Shown: positions 26,603-35,030 of the stretch, piece by piece
How positions within the stretch are numbered: the first letter of the stretch is position 1
Layout: the number at the start of each line of letters is the position of its first letter
Source: Methylobacterium terrae
GTDB lineage: Bacteria > Pseudomonadota > Alphaproteobacteria > Rhizobiales > Beijerinckiaceae
NCBI RefSeq assembly: GCF_003173755.1
Contig: NZ_CP029553.1
Span: 4,488,001 to 4,552,000 of the forward strand
Direction of reading: 5' to 3'
Length of the DNA stretch: 64,000 nt
Program-made: the position numbers and the translations under genes
The notes under the pieces: generated by a model
What the model saw: the letters and a program-made list of their open reading frames with translations, nothing else
What the model was told of the DNA's origin: nothing
Database searches by the model: none

Positions 26603-27982
26603 ATGAAGCGAGTGATCGCGGGCGCGTTGTCGCTTGGTACCCTGGTTATGGCAGCGCTGCCGGCCGTCGCGCAGGACAACAAGACGCTCACCGTCTGGTT
26701 CAGCAAGGGCTTCTACCGGTCAGAGGACGAGTCGCTCTGGGCGACGATCAAGAAGTTCGAGCAGAAGACCGGGATCAAGGTCGAGCTGTCGCAATACGCG
26801 ATCCAGGACATGATCCCGAAGACCGTGGCGGCGCTCGATTCCGGCTCGCCGCCCGACGTCGGCTATTCCGACACCTACAACAACCAGGCCGCCGGCAAGT
26901 GGGCCTTCGAGGGCAAGCTCGAGGACCTCACCGACATCCTCCAGCCGATGATGCCGCGCTTCGCGCCCCAGACCGTCGAGCACGTGCTGCTCATGAACGG
27001 CCAGACCAACAAGAAGGCCTATTACGGCTTCCCGCTCAAGCGCCAGACGCTCCACACCGAGACCTGGGGCGACATGCTGGAGAAGGCCGGCTTCAAGCCG
27101 TCCGACGTGCCGACGAAGTGGGCCGATTACTGGTCGTTCTGGTGCGACAAGGTCCAGCCGGCCTACCGCAAGGCGTCGGGCACCCGGACCTACGGCATCG
27201 GCGCGCCGATGGGCGTGGAATCGACCGACAGCTTCCAGTCCTTCTACGCCTTCATGGACGCCTACGACGCCAAGCTCGTCGACAACGACGGCAAGCTGAC
27301 CGTCGACGACCCGAAGACCCGCGAGGGCGTGGCGAAGGCGCTGAAGGACTACACCGACCCCTACGTCAAGGGCTGCGTGCCGCCGTCCGCCACGACCTGG
27401 AAGGACCCCGACAACAACGTCGCCTTCCACAACCGCACCACGGTGATGACGCACAACTTCACCATCTCGATCGCCGCGAAGTGGTACGAGGACAGCGTCA
27501 ACCCGAACAACACGCCCGAGCAGCGCGAGGCCTCGAAGAAGGCCTACGAGGAGACGATCATCACCGCGCCGTTCCCGAACCGGCCGGACGGCAAGCCGAT
27601 GACCTACCGCGCCGACGTCAAGCACGGCGTCGTCTTCTCGGGCGCCAAGAACAAGGCGGCGGCCAAGGAGTTCGTGAAGTTCATCATGGAGGAGGACAAC
27701 CTCCGTCCCTACGTCGAGGGCGCGATCGGCCGCTGGTTCCCGGTGACGAAGGAGTCGATCGAGAGCCCGTTCTGGCAGGCCGACAAGCACCGCAAGGCGG
27801 TCTACAACCAGTTCAAGTCCGGCACCGAGCCGTTCGACTACGTGAAGAACTACAAGTTCACGCTGGTCAACAACGAGAACGTGTTCGCCAAGGCGATGAA
27901 CCGGGTGGTGAGCGAGAAGGTCCCGGTCGAGAAGGCCGCCGACGAGATGCTGGTCCGCATCAAGCAGATCGCCGGGCAGTAA
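26603..27982 (+). CDS. carbohydrate ABC transporter substrate-binding protein
   Basis: 459 residues, extracellular solute-binding family 1. A signal peptide (MKRVIAGALSLGTLVMAALPAVA) precedes DNKTLTVWFSKGFY. The interior contains AALDSGSPPDVGYSDTYN, typical of the family, and the C-terminus is lysine-rich. It starts at the ATG at 26603 with GGGAGGAAC upstream. It heads an importer with two permeases 394 bp downstream beyond a repeat element. Codon use is strongly biased to the preferred set, as for an abundant periplasmic protein. The ligand is unknown; context points to a sugar or sugar acid. Confidence 0.88.
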   Translation: MKRVIAGALSLGTLVMAALPAVAQDNKTLTVWFSKGFYRSEDESLWATIKKFEQKTGIKVELSQYAIQDMIPKTVAALDSGSPPDVGYSDTYNNQAAGKWAFEGKLEDLTDILQPMMPRFAPQTVEHVLLMNGQTNKKAYYGFPLKRQTLHTETWGDMLEKAGFKPSDVPTKWADYWSFWCDKVQPAYRKASGTRTYGIGAPMGVESTDSFQSFYAFMDAYDAKLVDNDGKLTVDDPKTREGVAKALKDYTDPYVKGCVPPSATTWKDPDNNVAFHNRTTVMTHNFTISIAAKWYEDSVNPNNTPEQREASKKAYEETIITAPFPNRPDGKPMTYRADVKHGVVFSGAKNKAAAKEFVKFIMEEDNLRPYVEGAIGRWFPVTKESIESPFWQADKHRKAVYNQFKSGTEPFDYVKNYKFTLVNNENVFAKAMNRVVSEKVPVEKAADEMLVRIKQIAGQ

Positions 27983-28022
27983 GAAGAAAGGGCTGTTCGG
28001 GGAAGGAGAAGGCGCAGGAATA

Positions 28023-28213
28023 CCCCTCTCCCCGCGGGCGGGGAGAGGCCTGAGCTCCGAAGGGGCTCAGAAAGCCCGAAGGGCGGGGGTGAGGGGGTGG
28101 TTCCGGAGGAGCCTCATCCGTCGAGACCCCCTCACCCTCGCTTCGGCTGCGCCTGCGCTCGCTGGGTTCCCTGAACGGGAACCCAGCCCTCTCCCCGCCC
28201 GCGGGGAGAGGGG
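28023..28213. repeat. repeat family A, copy 4
   Basis: 26-bp arms at 28023-28048 and 28188-28213 are exact reverse complements and identical to those of copy 1. Inner arms are GAGGGGGT and ACCCCCTC. It lies between the binding-protein gene and the first permease gene and could set their relative expression by stabilising or terminating the upstream message. The remaining bases of 27983-28376 show no gene. Confidence 0.88.
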
Positions 28214-28376
28214 AGACCCGCGCACTTCTTTCCACGGCCAGCGCTGCGGACCGAAAGGGAGGCGGACTTGCCTCAGCCATCTACACCACCCGGAGCGGGG
28301 TCCGATCGCATCCTGATCGGGGCCCGCTCTCGGCATTCGCGTACCCCACCTCACGGCCTCATCGAGGAGACCGACC

Positions 28377-29246
28377 ATGTCCGCAACGGTCGCTGAGGCA
28401 GCGCCGGTCGCCGCGGCCCAGCCCTTCCGCCTGACCTCGTGGCAGGCCTGGGGGCTGATCCTGATCGCGCCCTACCTGCTGATCTTCCTGTTCTTCGTCA
28501 TCTACCCGATCGGCTACGGCTTGTGGCTGGCGCGCAGCCCCGCGAGCTACGTCCATCTGGCCGAAGACCCGATCTTCGCCCGCGCCGTCGTCAACACGCT
28601 GATCTTCCTGATCGTCGGCATCAACGTGAAGATGGCGATCGCGCTCCTCTTGTCGGGCTTCTTCACCAACGAGCGGAGGTGGATCCGCTGGCTGTCGGTG
28701 CTGTTCATCCTGCCCTGGGCGGTGCCGTCGATCCCCACCATCCTGTCGGTGCGGTTCATGCTGAACCCCGAATGGGGCGTGGTGAACTCGCTGATCTTCC
28801 GCTTCACCGGCGAGGACGGCCCGAACTGGCTCAACGACCCGAGCCTCGCGCTGACGCTCGCCATCGGCGTCCATATCTGGAAGTCGCTGCCGTTCTGGAC
28901 GCTGATCCTGCTCGCCGGCCGCCTCGCCATCTCGGCCGACATGTACGAGGCGGCCTCGGTCGACGGCGCCACCAAGTGGCAGAAGTTCCTGCACGTCACC
29001 TGGCCGTCGATGCGGACGCTCTACGTGACCTGCACCATCCTGTCGATGATCTGGACGCTGGGCGACTTCAACTCGGTCTACCTGCTCACCGGCGGCGGTC
29101 CCGCCGACCTCACCCACGTGCTGGCGACCCTCGGCATCCGGTATCTCCGCCTCGACCAGGTCGACGCCTCGATGGCGGCGGTGGTCTGCGCGATGCCCTT
29201 CGTGCTGCCGCTGGTCTACGTGCTGATGAAGAGGCTCTCGAAATGA
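28377..29246 (+). CDS. carbohydrate ABC transporter permease (MalF type)
   Basis: 289 residues, six predicted membrane spans, with the EAA loop EAASVDGATKWQKFLHVTWP near 190-210 that docks the ATPase. Its TGA overlaps the ATG of the second permease. Typical of the CUT1 family of sugar importers. No ATPase gene accompanies it in this window, so a shared MsmK/UgpC-type ATPase encoded elsewhere is probable. Confidence 0.88.
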   Translation: MSATVAEAAPVAAAQPFRLTSWQAWGLILIAPYLLIFLFFVIYPIGYGLWLARSPASYVHLAEDPIFARAVVNTLIFLIVGINVKMAIALLLSGFFTNERRWIRWLSVLFILPWAVPSIPTILSVRFMLNPEWGVVNSLIFRFTGEDGPNWLNDPSLALTLAIGVHIWKSLPFWTLILLAGRLAISADMYEAASVDGATKWQKFLHVTWPSMRTLYVTCTILSMIWTLGDFNSVYLLTGGGPADLTHVLATLGIRYLRLDQVDASMAAVVCAMPFVLPLVYVLMKRLSK

Positions 29247-30148
29247 GCACGACCCTGACAGCCCGCGCCGCTCCGTCCGCCGAGGAGCGCGCCGCCGCCC
29301 GCACCAACTGGCTCAAGGCGGCCGGAACGGAGGCCAAGCTCCTTCTCATCGGCATCCCGGTCCTGCTCTGGACCGTGATCCCGATCTATCACCTCGTCCT
29401 GTTCGCGATCTCGCCGAAGCAGGACGCGATGTCGGGCGCGCTGTTCCCGGCCCACCCGACGCTGCAGAACTTTAGAATCGTGTTCGGGCAGCAGCACTAC
29501 TTCCTGTCGAACTTCTGGCAGCAATTCTGGAACTCGGCGGTCATCGCCTTCGCGACCGGCGTGCTGACGCTGGTCGTCGCCACCGCGGCGGCCTTCGCGA
29601 TCAGCCGCCTGAAGGTGAAGGGCGGCCGGACCGTGATGAACATGGCCCTGTTCACCTACTTCATCCCGGCCGCGTTCCTGGCCGTGCCGATGTACAAGAC
29701 GATGGGGGCCTACGGGCTGCTCAACTCGAAATGGGCGCTGATCCTCGCGATGGTGACGATCGCCAGCCCCTACGCGATCTGGGTGCTGAAGCAGGCCTCC
29801 GACAAGCTGCCGGTGGAGCTGGACGAAGCCGCGATCATGGACGGCGCCTCGCCGCCCCAGCTCTTCCGCTTCGTCTACCTGCCGCTGATGGTCCCGTCGC
29901 TGGTCGCGATCGGCGTCTACGCGCTGCTGCTCGCCTGGAACGAGTACCTGTTCGCCTTCCTGCTCCTCTCCCGCGACACCGACGTGACCCTGCCGGTGGC
30001 CCTGGGCAGCTTCCTGGCGGCAGATGACTCTCCGTGGGAGCTGCTGATGACCACCGGGTTGATCTACGCCCTGCCGCCGGCCGCGATCTATTATGTGTTC
30101 AAGCGGTATATGGTGGGTGGGTTGACGGCGGGGGCGGTGAAGAGCTGA
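29243..30148 (+). CDS. carbohydrate ABC transporter permease (MalG type)
   Basis: 301 residues, six membrane spans and the EAA loop LDEAAIMDGASPPQLFRFVYLP near 195-215. Start ATG overlaps the previous stop (ATGA at 29243-29246). A frame running from 28439 on the same strand is an artefact of reading through the first permease in another phase. It is the last gene of the importer operon, closed by the strong terminator at 30178-30211. Confidence 0.88.
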   Translation: MSTTLTARAAPSAEERAAARTNWLKAAGTEAKLLLIGIPVLLWTVIPIYHLVLFAISPKQDAMSGALFPAHPTLQNFRIVFGQQHYFLSNFWQQFWNSAVIAFATGVLTLVVATAAAFAISRLKVKGGRTVMNMALFTYFIPAAFLAVPMYKTMGAYGLLNSKWALILAMVTIASPYAIWVLKQASDKLPVELDEAAIMDGASPPQLFRFVYLPLMVPSLVAIGVYALLLAWNEYLFAFLLLSRDTDVTLPVALGSFLAADDSPWELLMTTGLIYALPPAAIYYVFKRYMVGGLTAGAVKS

Positions 30149-30177
30149 TCGCTGGCGGTTGCTGCCTTGCGTTGTGG

Positions 30178-30211
30178 GGGCGGATCACGAGCTATCGTGG
30201 TCCGCCCTTTT
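30178..30211 (+). terminator. intrinsic terminator of the sugar ABC operon
   Basis: A 13-bp stem (30178-30190 with 30195-30207, one T-G pair) closes a 4-base GCTA loop and is followed directly by TTTT. It begins 29 bases after the permease stop. Confidence 0.85.
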
Positions 30212-30255
30212 GTTCTACTAGAGTAAATTATTTTGAACAGTATCGTCAAATCTAT

Positions 30256-30290
30256 CCGTATTAATTAAGCAAGGCACGTAATTAATACGG
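30256..30290. repeat. perfect 12-bp inverted repeat in AT-rich DNA
   Basis: CCGTATTAATTA (30256-30267) and TAATTAATACGG (30279-30290) are exact reverse complements around an 11-base spacer. It may be an operator for the island genes, a recombination-type site at the island edge, or a hairpin. Position is about 215 bp before the unknown gene. Confidence 0.7.
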
Positions 30291-30513
30291 GAAATAATTT
30301 GAGATATGGCGATAAAATATATGAATTGCACGGATCGCATTGAGGGGGCTGATTGTGCTTCTACATGATTGGTTAGAATTCGCCTCTGTTATGGCAAATA
30401 TGTCGCGTTTGAGGGCGCAAAAAGGCTCGCGTTGAGCATGCGAGGGGTGCTATTGTCGGTTAACAGCTAGCCTATCGTGGCTCACGCTTGGCGCTGTCAG
30501 CAACGTGACGGTG

Positions 30514-31377
30514 ATGGATTCAGAGAAAGTCACAGTTACCGTTCAGTCTAGCGCTGGAGAGGAGACTCCTCTCCTTGTCGGCGACGCTATGCGTCAGATC
30601 CTAGATTTTTTTGAATTGCTTAATTTTGCTGGAGGGTCGGAGGGCGAGTTAATTGCCTGGGAAGTTATTTCTGTGTCTATGAATAGCCCTTTGACTATAA
30701 CTGCTAGGGCTGTGCCGAGATCTTCTGGCGTAGACGCAATTTCCATTGCCAAGCGTGAGAAGGCCAAAATTGCTTACTCTTTTTCAGACATTATTAAAGG
30801 AGAGCGTATTCCTGATTGGATGAATGATGATGCTCGCGACAGGGCGAAATCATTCTTGAAGCGCAATACTAATGGTGTCGGGCGAACAGATATTGTGCTT
30901 TATGAAGATAGCAGACCATTAGTCATTAATCCAACGGCAGCGGGGCGAGCGTTTAAAAATATTGAGCAGTATGAAAAGTCGATTGTTCCTATTACCTTTG
31001 AGAATGATTTATCTCGCGTTGAATACGGTTCAATCGAAGCTAAATTAAAGTCGCTAACAAGTTGGTATGATAAGCCGGCTATTGTTGTCAAAGAGAGATT
31101 GTCGAAGCGTGATATAACTTGTGTGCTTCGTCCTGAGGTTGCGCATGAAATCGGAAAGCTACACAGTTGGATAGAAATTTGGGCCGGCAAAAGAGCACTG
31201 ATAAGTGGGCGTCTCAATTTCCAGAAAGAAGGCCGGCTTCAGCTGGTATCGGCAGATAATATTGAAATCATCAATCAGAAGCCAAAAAGATTTGAAGACA
31301 TTGCCGATCCTGATTTTACTGGTGGACTAGAGGTCAGAGATTATCTGAACCAACTATGGGGTGAGGACATTGACTGA
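30514..31377 (+). CDS. unknown protein of the low-GC island
   Basis: 287 residues from the ATG at 30514. A GTG at 30505 would add three, and neither has a clear ribosome site. I do not recognise the family. The protein is soluble and mixed alpha/beta: an N-terminal segment VTVTVQSSAGEETPLLVGDAM, a middle with DIIKGERIPDWMNDDARDRA, and a C-terminus with ISGRLNFQKEGRL that resembles a small beta-barrel or OB-type strand pattern, followed by GLEVRDYLNQLWG. Codon use is AT-rich, unlike every other neighbour, so recent transfer is likely. Its stop lies inside the start region of the PIN-domain gene, so the two form a coupled pair. An antitoxin or targeting-subunit role is possible but unproven. 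Confidence 0.6.
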   Translation: MDSEKVTVTVQSSAGEETPLLVGDAMRQILDFFELLNFAGGSEGELIAWEVISVSMNSPLTITARAVPRSSGVDAISIAKREKAKIAYSFSDIIKGERIPDWMNDDARDRAKSFLKRNTNGVGRTDIVLYEDSRPLVINPTAAGRAFKNIEQYEKSIVPITFENDLSRVEYGSIEAKLKSLTSWYDKPAIVVKERLSKRDITCVLRPEVAHEIGKLHSWIEIWAGKRALISGRLNFQKEGRLQLVSADNIEIINQKPKRFEDIADPDFTGGLEVRDYLNQLWGEDID

Positions 31378-31912
31378 CGCCCCCAAGCAAATCTACTGGG
31401 ACTCCTGTGCTTGGATCGGGCTATTATGCTCTGAGCAAGACAAGATAACTGCTTTGCGTTCAATTTGGGAGGATGCCAAGGCTGGCAAATATGAAATATG
31501 GACTAGTGTTTATTCATATTTAGAAGTCATACACAGTAAGGCGCCTTATGGTGAGGCTTATCCACCTGAGAGCGACGACAAAAAAGTCGAAGAGATTTTA
31601 TCGCAAGAGTTTGTGATCCGAGCGCAAGTAGATGTTCCTGTCGCGCGCCTCGCGAAAAAATTGAAAAGGGATTTGCACCACAAAGGACTTAAAAAGCGCA
31701 GCGATGCTATTCATCTTGCTACCGCACTTTATCATAATTCAGAGGAGCTGCATACATGGGATGCCAGCGATCTTTTGCAATTTGATAATCAATTAAAATG
31801 TAAAAACGGAAATAATCTAAAAATAATAATCCCTGCTGCCGACAAAATGCACGTACCGTTATTCGCACAAATGCACTTGCCAAAAATGCCGCGTGTTGAT
31901 GACAAAAAATAA
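31370..31912 (+). CDS. PIN-domain protein (VapC-like ribonuclease fold)
   Basis: 180 residues if it starts at the TTG at 31370 (GAGG four bases upstream). A GTG at 31361 is an alternative. PIN domains are Mg-dependent RNases and the usual toxin of VapBC modules. Expected acidic residues are visible: D in IYWDSCAWIGLL, E in YLEVIHSK, D in KKRSDAIHLATAL and D in HTWDASDLLQF. A lysine-rich C-terminal tail of about 35 residues extends past the domain. AT-rich codon use matches its upstream partner. The partner is three times longer than a VapB antitoxin and has no obvious DNA-binding motif, so this is not a standard VapBC pair. Confidence 0.75.
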   Translation: MTDAPKQIYWDSCAWIGLLCSEQDKITALRSIWEDAKAGKYEIWTSVYSYLEVIHSKAPYGEAYPPESDDKKVEEILSQEFVIRAQVDVPVARLAKKLKRDLHHKGLKKRSDAIHLATALYHNSEELHTWDASDLLQFDNQLKCKNGNNLKIIIPAADKMHVPLFAQMHLPKMPRVDDKK

Positions 31913-31967
31913 TAAAAAAATCGAAAGTAGTTTTCACTCTTTTTATTGAAATACAACGAGTTTTTGT

Positions 31968-31993
31968 GTGGCTACATCAGTCGATGTAGCCAC
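31968..31993. terminator. perfect hairpin between convergent genes at the island's right edge
   Basis: GTGGCTACATC and GATGTAGCCAC form an 11-bp stem with loop AGTC. It lies between the PIN-domain gene and the convergent ABC ATPase gene. Neither side has a proper T run, so termination strength is uncertain. It also marks where base composition returns to high GC. Confidence 0.5.
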
Positions 31994-32005
31994 ATTAAAC
32001 GGATA

Positions 32006-33064
32006 TTAAGCCACCGCCGCCACACCCCCCGGCATCAACCGCCCTTCCTCCACCGCATGACACGCCACCCCATCCCGAAACACCGGCACTTCCGCCTTGC
32101 ACCGGTCATTCGCGAACGGGCAGCGCGGGTGGAAGGTACAGCCTGACGGCGGGTTGATCGGGTTCGGGATCTCGCCCTGCACCGGCACGCGTTGGCGGCC
32201 GATATGCGCAAGATCCGGAACCGCATCGAGGAGCATGCGGGTGTAGGGGTGCTTCGGGGCGGTGAAGAGCTCGCGGCCGCCGCCGATCTCGACGATGCGG
32301 CCGAGATACATCACGCCGATGCGGTTCGCCATGTGGCGCACCACGGCGAGGTTGTGGCTGATGAACAGGTAGGTCAGGCCGAGCCGGTCCTGGAGGTCGC
32401 GCATCAGGTTCAGGATCTGGGCCTGGACCGAGACATCGAGGGCCGAGGTCGGCTCGTCGGCGACCAGGAACTCGGCCTCGGAGGCGAGCGCCCGCGCGAT
32501 GGCGATGCGCTGGCGCTGGCCGCCCGAGAAGGCGTGGGGGTAGCGCTTGCCGTCGTCGGGGTGCAGGCCGACCAGGGTCAGGAGCTCGCCGACCCGGGCC
32601 TGGATCTCGCGCTCCCCGCTGAGGAGCCCGAAGGCGCGGATCGGCTCGGAGACGATCCGGTCGACCCGCCAGCGCGGGTTCATCGAGGCGTAGGGGTCCT
32701 GGAAAATCATCTGGATGCGCCGGCGCAACTGGCGGCGCTCGGCGGCCTGGCGCGGGTCGGTCATCGAGATGCCGGCGATTCTGACCTCGCCGTCGGAGGG
32801 CGGCATCAGGCCGACCACCATGCGGGCGACGGTCGACTTGCCGGAGCCGGATTCGCCGACGATCGCCAGGGTCTCGCCCTTGGCGACCGAGAACGAGACG
32901 TGGTCGACGGCGCGCAGGAACTGGCGCGGTTGGCGCTCGATCACCCGGTTGAGCCAGGGGCGCGAGACGTCGAACAGGCGGCGCAGGTCGCGGACCTGCA
33001 CGTAGTCGGGCTGGGGCGTGATCACGGGCTTCAAGGCGATATGGGGCTTGATGTCGGGCTTCAT
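32006..33064 (-). CDS. oligopeptide/dipeptide ABC transporter ATP-binding protein (OppF/DppF type)
   Basis: 352 residues with Walker A GESGSGKST, Q-loop FQDPYASMNPR, signature FSGGQRQR and Walker B FLVADEPTSALD. The C-terminal oligo_HPY extension has the CTFHPRCPFANDRC cysteine motif that can hold an iron-sulfur cluster in this family. The first 50 residues form an extra N-terminal stretch (LFDVSRPWLNRVIERQ). Last gene of a five-gene importer, with its start overlapping the stop of the other ATPase gene. Confidence 0.9.
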   Translation of the reverse strand: MKPDIKPHIALKPVITPQPDYVQVRDLRRLFDVSRPWLNRVIERQPRQFLRAVDHVSFSVAKGETLAIVGESGSGKSTVARMVVGLMPPSDGEVRIAGISMTDPRQAAERRQLRRRIQMIFQDPYASMNPRWRVDRIVSEPIRAFGLLSGEREIQARVGELLTLVGLHPDDGKRYPHAFSGGQRQRIAIARALASEAEFLVADEPTSALDVSVQAQILNLMRDLQDRLGLTYLFISHNLAVVRHMANRIGVMYLGRIVEIGGGRELFTAPKHPYTRMLLDAVPDLAHIGRQRVPVQGEIPNPINPPSGCTFHPRCPFANDRCKAEVPVFRDGVACHAVEEGRLMPGGVAAVA

Positions 33065-34062
33065 GCGGCGGCCTGTCCGGACGCGTCGTAGAGGTGGCAG
33101 GCGACCCGGTGCGAGCCGACCGTCAGGGGCTCGGGCCGGTCGACCGTGCAGCGGGCAAAGACCTTCGGGCAGCGCGGGTTGAAGGCGCAGCCGGGCGGGA
33201 TCGCCGAGAGCCGCGGCATCGCGCCGGGGATCTGGGCCAGCCGATCGGCCTCGTGCGACAGGGACGGGATCGCCCCCATCAGGCCCCTGGCGTAGGGGTG
33301 GAGCGGATCGCCCACCACCGCCGCCACCGGGCCGATCTCGGCGACGCGGCCGGCATACATCACCGCGACGCGGTCGGCGGCCTCGGCGATCACCCCCATG
33401 TCGTGGGTGATCAGCATCACGGCGGTGCCGTGGTCGCGCCCGAGGCGCTTCAGGAGCGTGATGATCTGGGCCTGGACCGAGACGTCGAGGGCGGTGGTCG
33501 GCTCATCCGCGATAATCAGCTCGGGCTCGGCGGCGAGCGCGAGCGCGATGACGACGCGCTGCCTCATGCCGCCGGAGAACTCGTGCGGGAAGCCGTCGAT
33601 GCGCCGCTCCGGCGCCGGGATGCCGACCTCGGCCAAGAGGTCGATCGCCCGCTGGCGGGCGGCGCGGCCTGAGAGGTCGGTGTGGGTGCGGATCGTCTCC
33701 TCGATCTGCCGGCCGACCCGGTAGAGCGGGTTGAGGCTGGTCAGCGGGTCCTGGAAGATCATGCCGATGCGCTTGCCGCGCACACGGCGCATCGCCTCCG
33801 GGGGCAGGTTGTCGATGCGCTCGCCGGCGAGGCGGATCTCGCCGCCGGCGATGCGGCCGGGCGGGTCGATCAGGCCGATCACCGCCGAGCCGGTCACCGA
33901 CTTGCCGGCGCCGGACTCGCCGACGACGCCGAGCACCTCGCCGCGGTTGATCTCGAAGGAGACACCGTCGAGCGCGGTCAGCACGCCGCGGCGGGTGGCG
34001 AACTCGACCCGCAGGTCGCGCACCGAGAGGACGGGTTGGGACATGGTGGAACCGGGGGTCAT
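33061..34062 (-). CDS. oligopeptide/dipeptide ABC transporter ATP-binding protein (OppD/DppD type)
   Basis: 333 residues from the ATG at 34062 that overlaps the permease stop. An ATG six codons inside (34044) is the alternative. Walker A GESGAGKSV, Q-loop FQDPLTSLNP, signature FSGGMRQRV and Walker B ADEPTTALD are present, and the C-terminus has CAFNPRCPKVFARC of the oligo_HPY tail. Pairs with the OppF-type protein to power the importer encoded by this operon. A longer frame to 34608 is a shadow over the permease gene. Confidence 0.9.
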   Translation of the reverse strand: MTPGSTMSQPVLSVRDLRVEFATRRGVLTALDGVSFEINRGEVLGVVGESGAGKSVTGSAVIGLIDPPGRIAGGEIRLAGERIDNLPPEAMRRVRGKRIGMIFQDPLTSLNPLYRVGRQIEETIRTHTDLSGRAARQRAIDLLAEVGIPAPERRIDGFPHEFSGGMRQRVVIALALAAEPELIIADEPTTALDVSVQAQIITLLKRLGRDHGTAVMLITHDMGVIAEAADRVAVMYAGRVAEIGPVAAVVGDPLHPYARGLMGAIPSLSHEADRLAQIPGAMPRLSAIPPGCAFNPRCPKVFARCTVDRPEPLTVGSHRVACHLYDASGQAAA

Positions 34063-35015
34063 TGCAGCTTGGGGTTCAGGGCGTCGCGCAGCCAGTCGCC
34101 CAGCAGGTTGATCGCCAGGACGAGGCCGGCGAGCGCCAGGCCCGGGAAGGCGACGATCCACCACTCGCCCGAGAACAGGAAGCGGTTGCCGGTGCGGATC
34201 AGCGTGCCGAGCGAGGGCATCGTCTCCGGCAGGCCGGTGCCGAGGAAGGAGAGCGTCGCCTCGGTGATGATGGCGAGCGCGAGGTTGATGGTGGCGATGA
34301 CGAAGACCGGGCCGGTGACGTTCGGCAGGATGTGGCGGGTGAGGATCACCGGCGCCGACAGGCCGATGAGCCGGCCGGCCTGGACGTAGTCCTTGTTCTT
34401 CTCGACCATCACCGAGCCGCGCACGGTGCGGGCGTACTGCACCCAGAACGACAGGCCGATCGCCACGACGATGAGGGCGATCTGCGCGTCCGCCTCCATG
34501 TGGCCGCCGGCCACCGCCTTGGCGACGCCGTCGACGATGAGCGCGATCAGGATCGCCGGGAAGGTCAGCTGCACGTCGGCGACGCGCATGATGATCGTGT
34601 CGACCCATCCGCCGGCGTAACCCGCGATCAGCCCGAGGCCGATGCCGATGAAGCCCGAGAGCAGCACGCCGAGCACGCCGACGAGGAGCGACAGGCGCAT
34701 GCCGTAGAACACCGCCGAGAGCACGTCGCGGCCCTGGTCGTCGGTGCCGATCAGGAACGGCGCCTGGCCGTCGGCGTACCAGAGCGGCGGCAGGCTCGCG
34801 TTCATCAGCTCGAGCTGCGCCGGGTCGTAGGGGTTCTGCGGCGAGATGAGGGGGGCCAGCAGCGCGAGCGCGACGAACAGCACCGTGGCGAAGAACGCCG
34901 CCATGGCGAGCTTCGAGCGCTTGAAGCTGGCGAAGAGATCGGAATCGAGGAAGCGCGCGAGGCGCGACGGCGGGGCCGCCGCGGTCAGGGTCGGCGCGGG
35001 AGCGGGGGAGGCCAT
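34059..35015 (-). CDS. oligopeptide/dipeptide ABC transporter permease (DppC type)
   Basis: 318 residues. A short cytoplasmic N-terminal part with the oppC_N segment (FKRSKLAMAAFFATVLF) precedes five more membrane spans. The characteristic LIGTDDQGRDVLSAVFYG and the permease loop near GRLIGLSAPVILTRHILPN are present. Fifteen bases separate it from the DppB-type gene, and its stop overlaps the next ATPase start. Confidence 0.9.
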   Translation of the reverse strand: MASPAPAPTLTAAAPPSRLARFLDSDLFASFKRSKLAMAAFFATVLFVALALLAPLISPQNPYDPAQLELMNASLPPLWYADGQAPFLIGTDDQGRDVLSAVFYGMRLSLLVGVLGVLLSGFIGIGLGLIAGYAGGWVDTIIMRVADVQLTFPAILIALIVDGVAKAVAGGHMEADAQIALIVVAIGLSFWVQYARTVRGSVMVEKNKDYVQAGRLIGLSAPVILTRHILPNVTGPVFVIATINLALAIITEATLSFLGTGLPETMPSLGTLIRTGNRFLFSGEWWIVAFPGLALAGLVLAINLLGDWLRDALNPKLQ

Positions 35016-35030
35016 GTTACGAAAAAATCC

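Larger units (their letters stand above)
30149..30504. other. AT-rich left flank of the low-GC island
   Basis: After the terminator, base composition changes abruptly: 18 of 60 bases are G or C in 30241-30300. A perfect inverted repeat (30256-30290) lies here. A possible promoter TTGTGC (30353-30358) with TAGAAT (30374-30379) has a short 15-base spacer. No gene is seen. Confidence 0.5.

Noticed and set aside
30514..31912. Standard VapBC toxin-antitoxin pair
   Set aside because: The upstream partner is 287 residues and shows no AbrB, MetJ/Arc or Phd-like DNA-binding segment, so only the PIN half of the label is supported.
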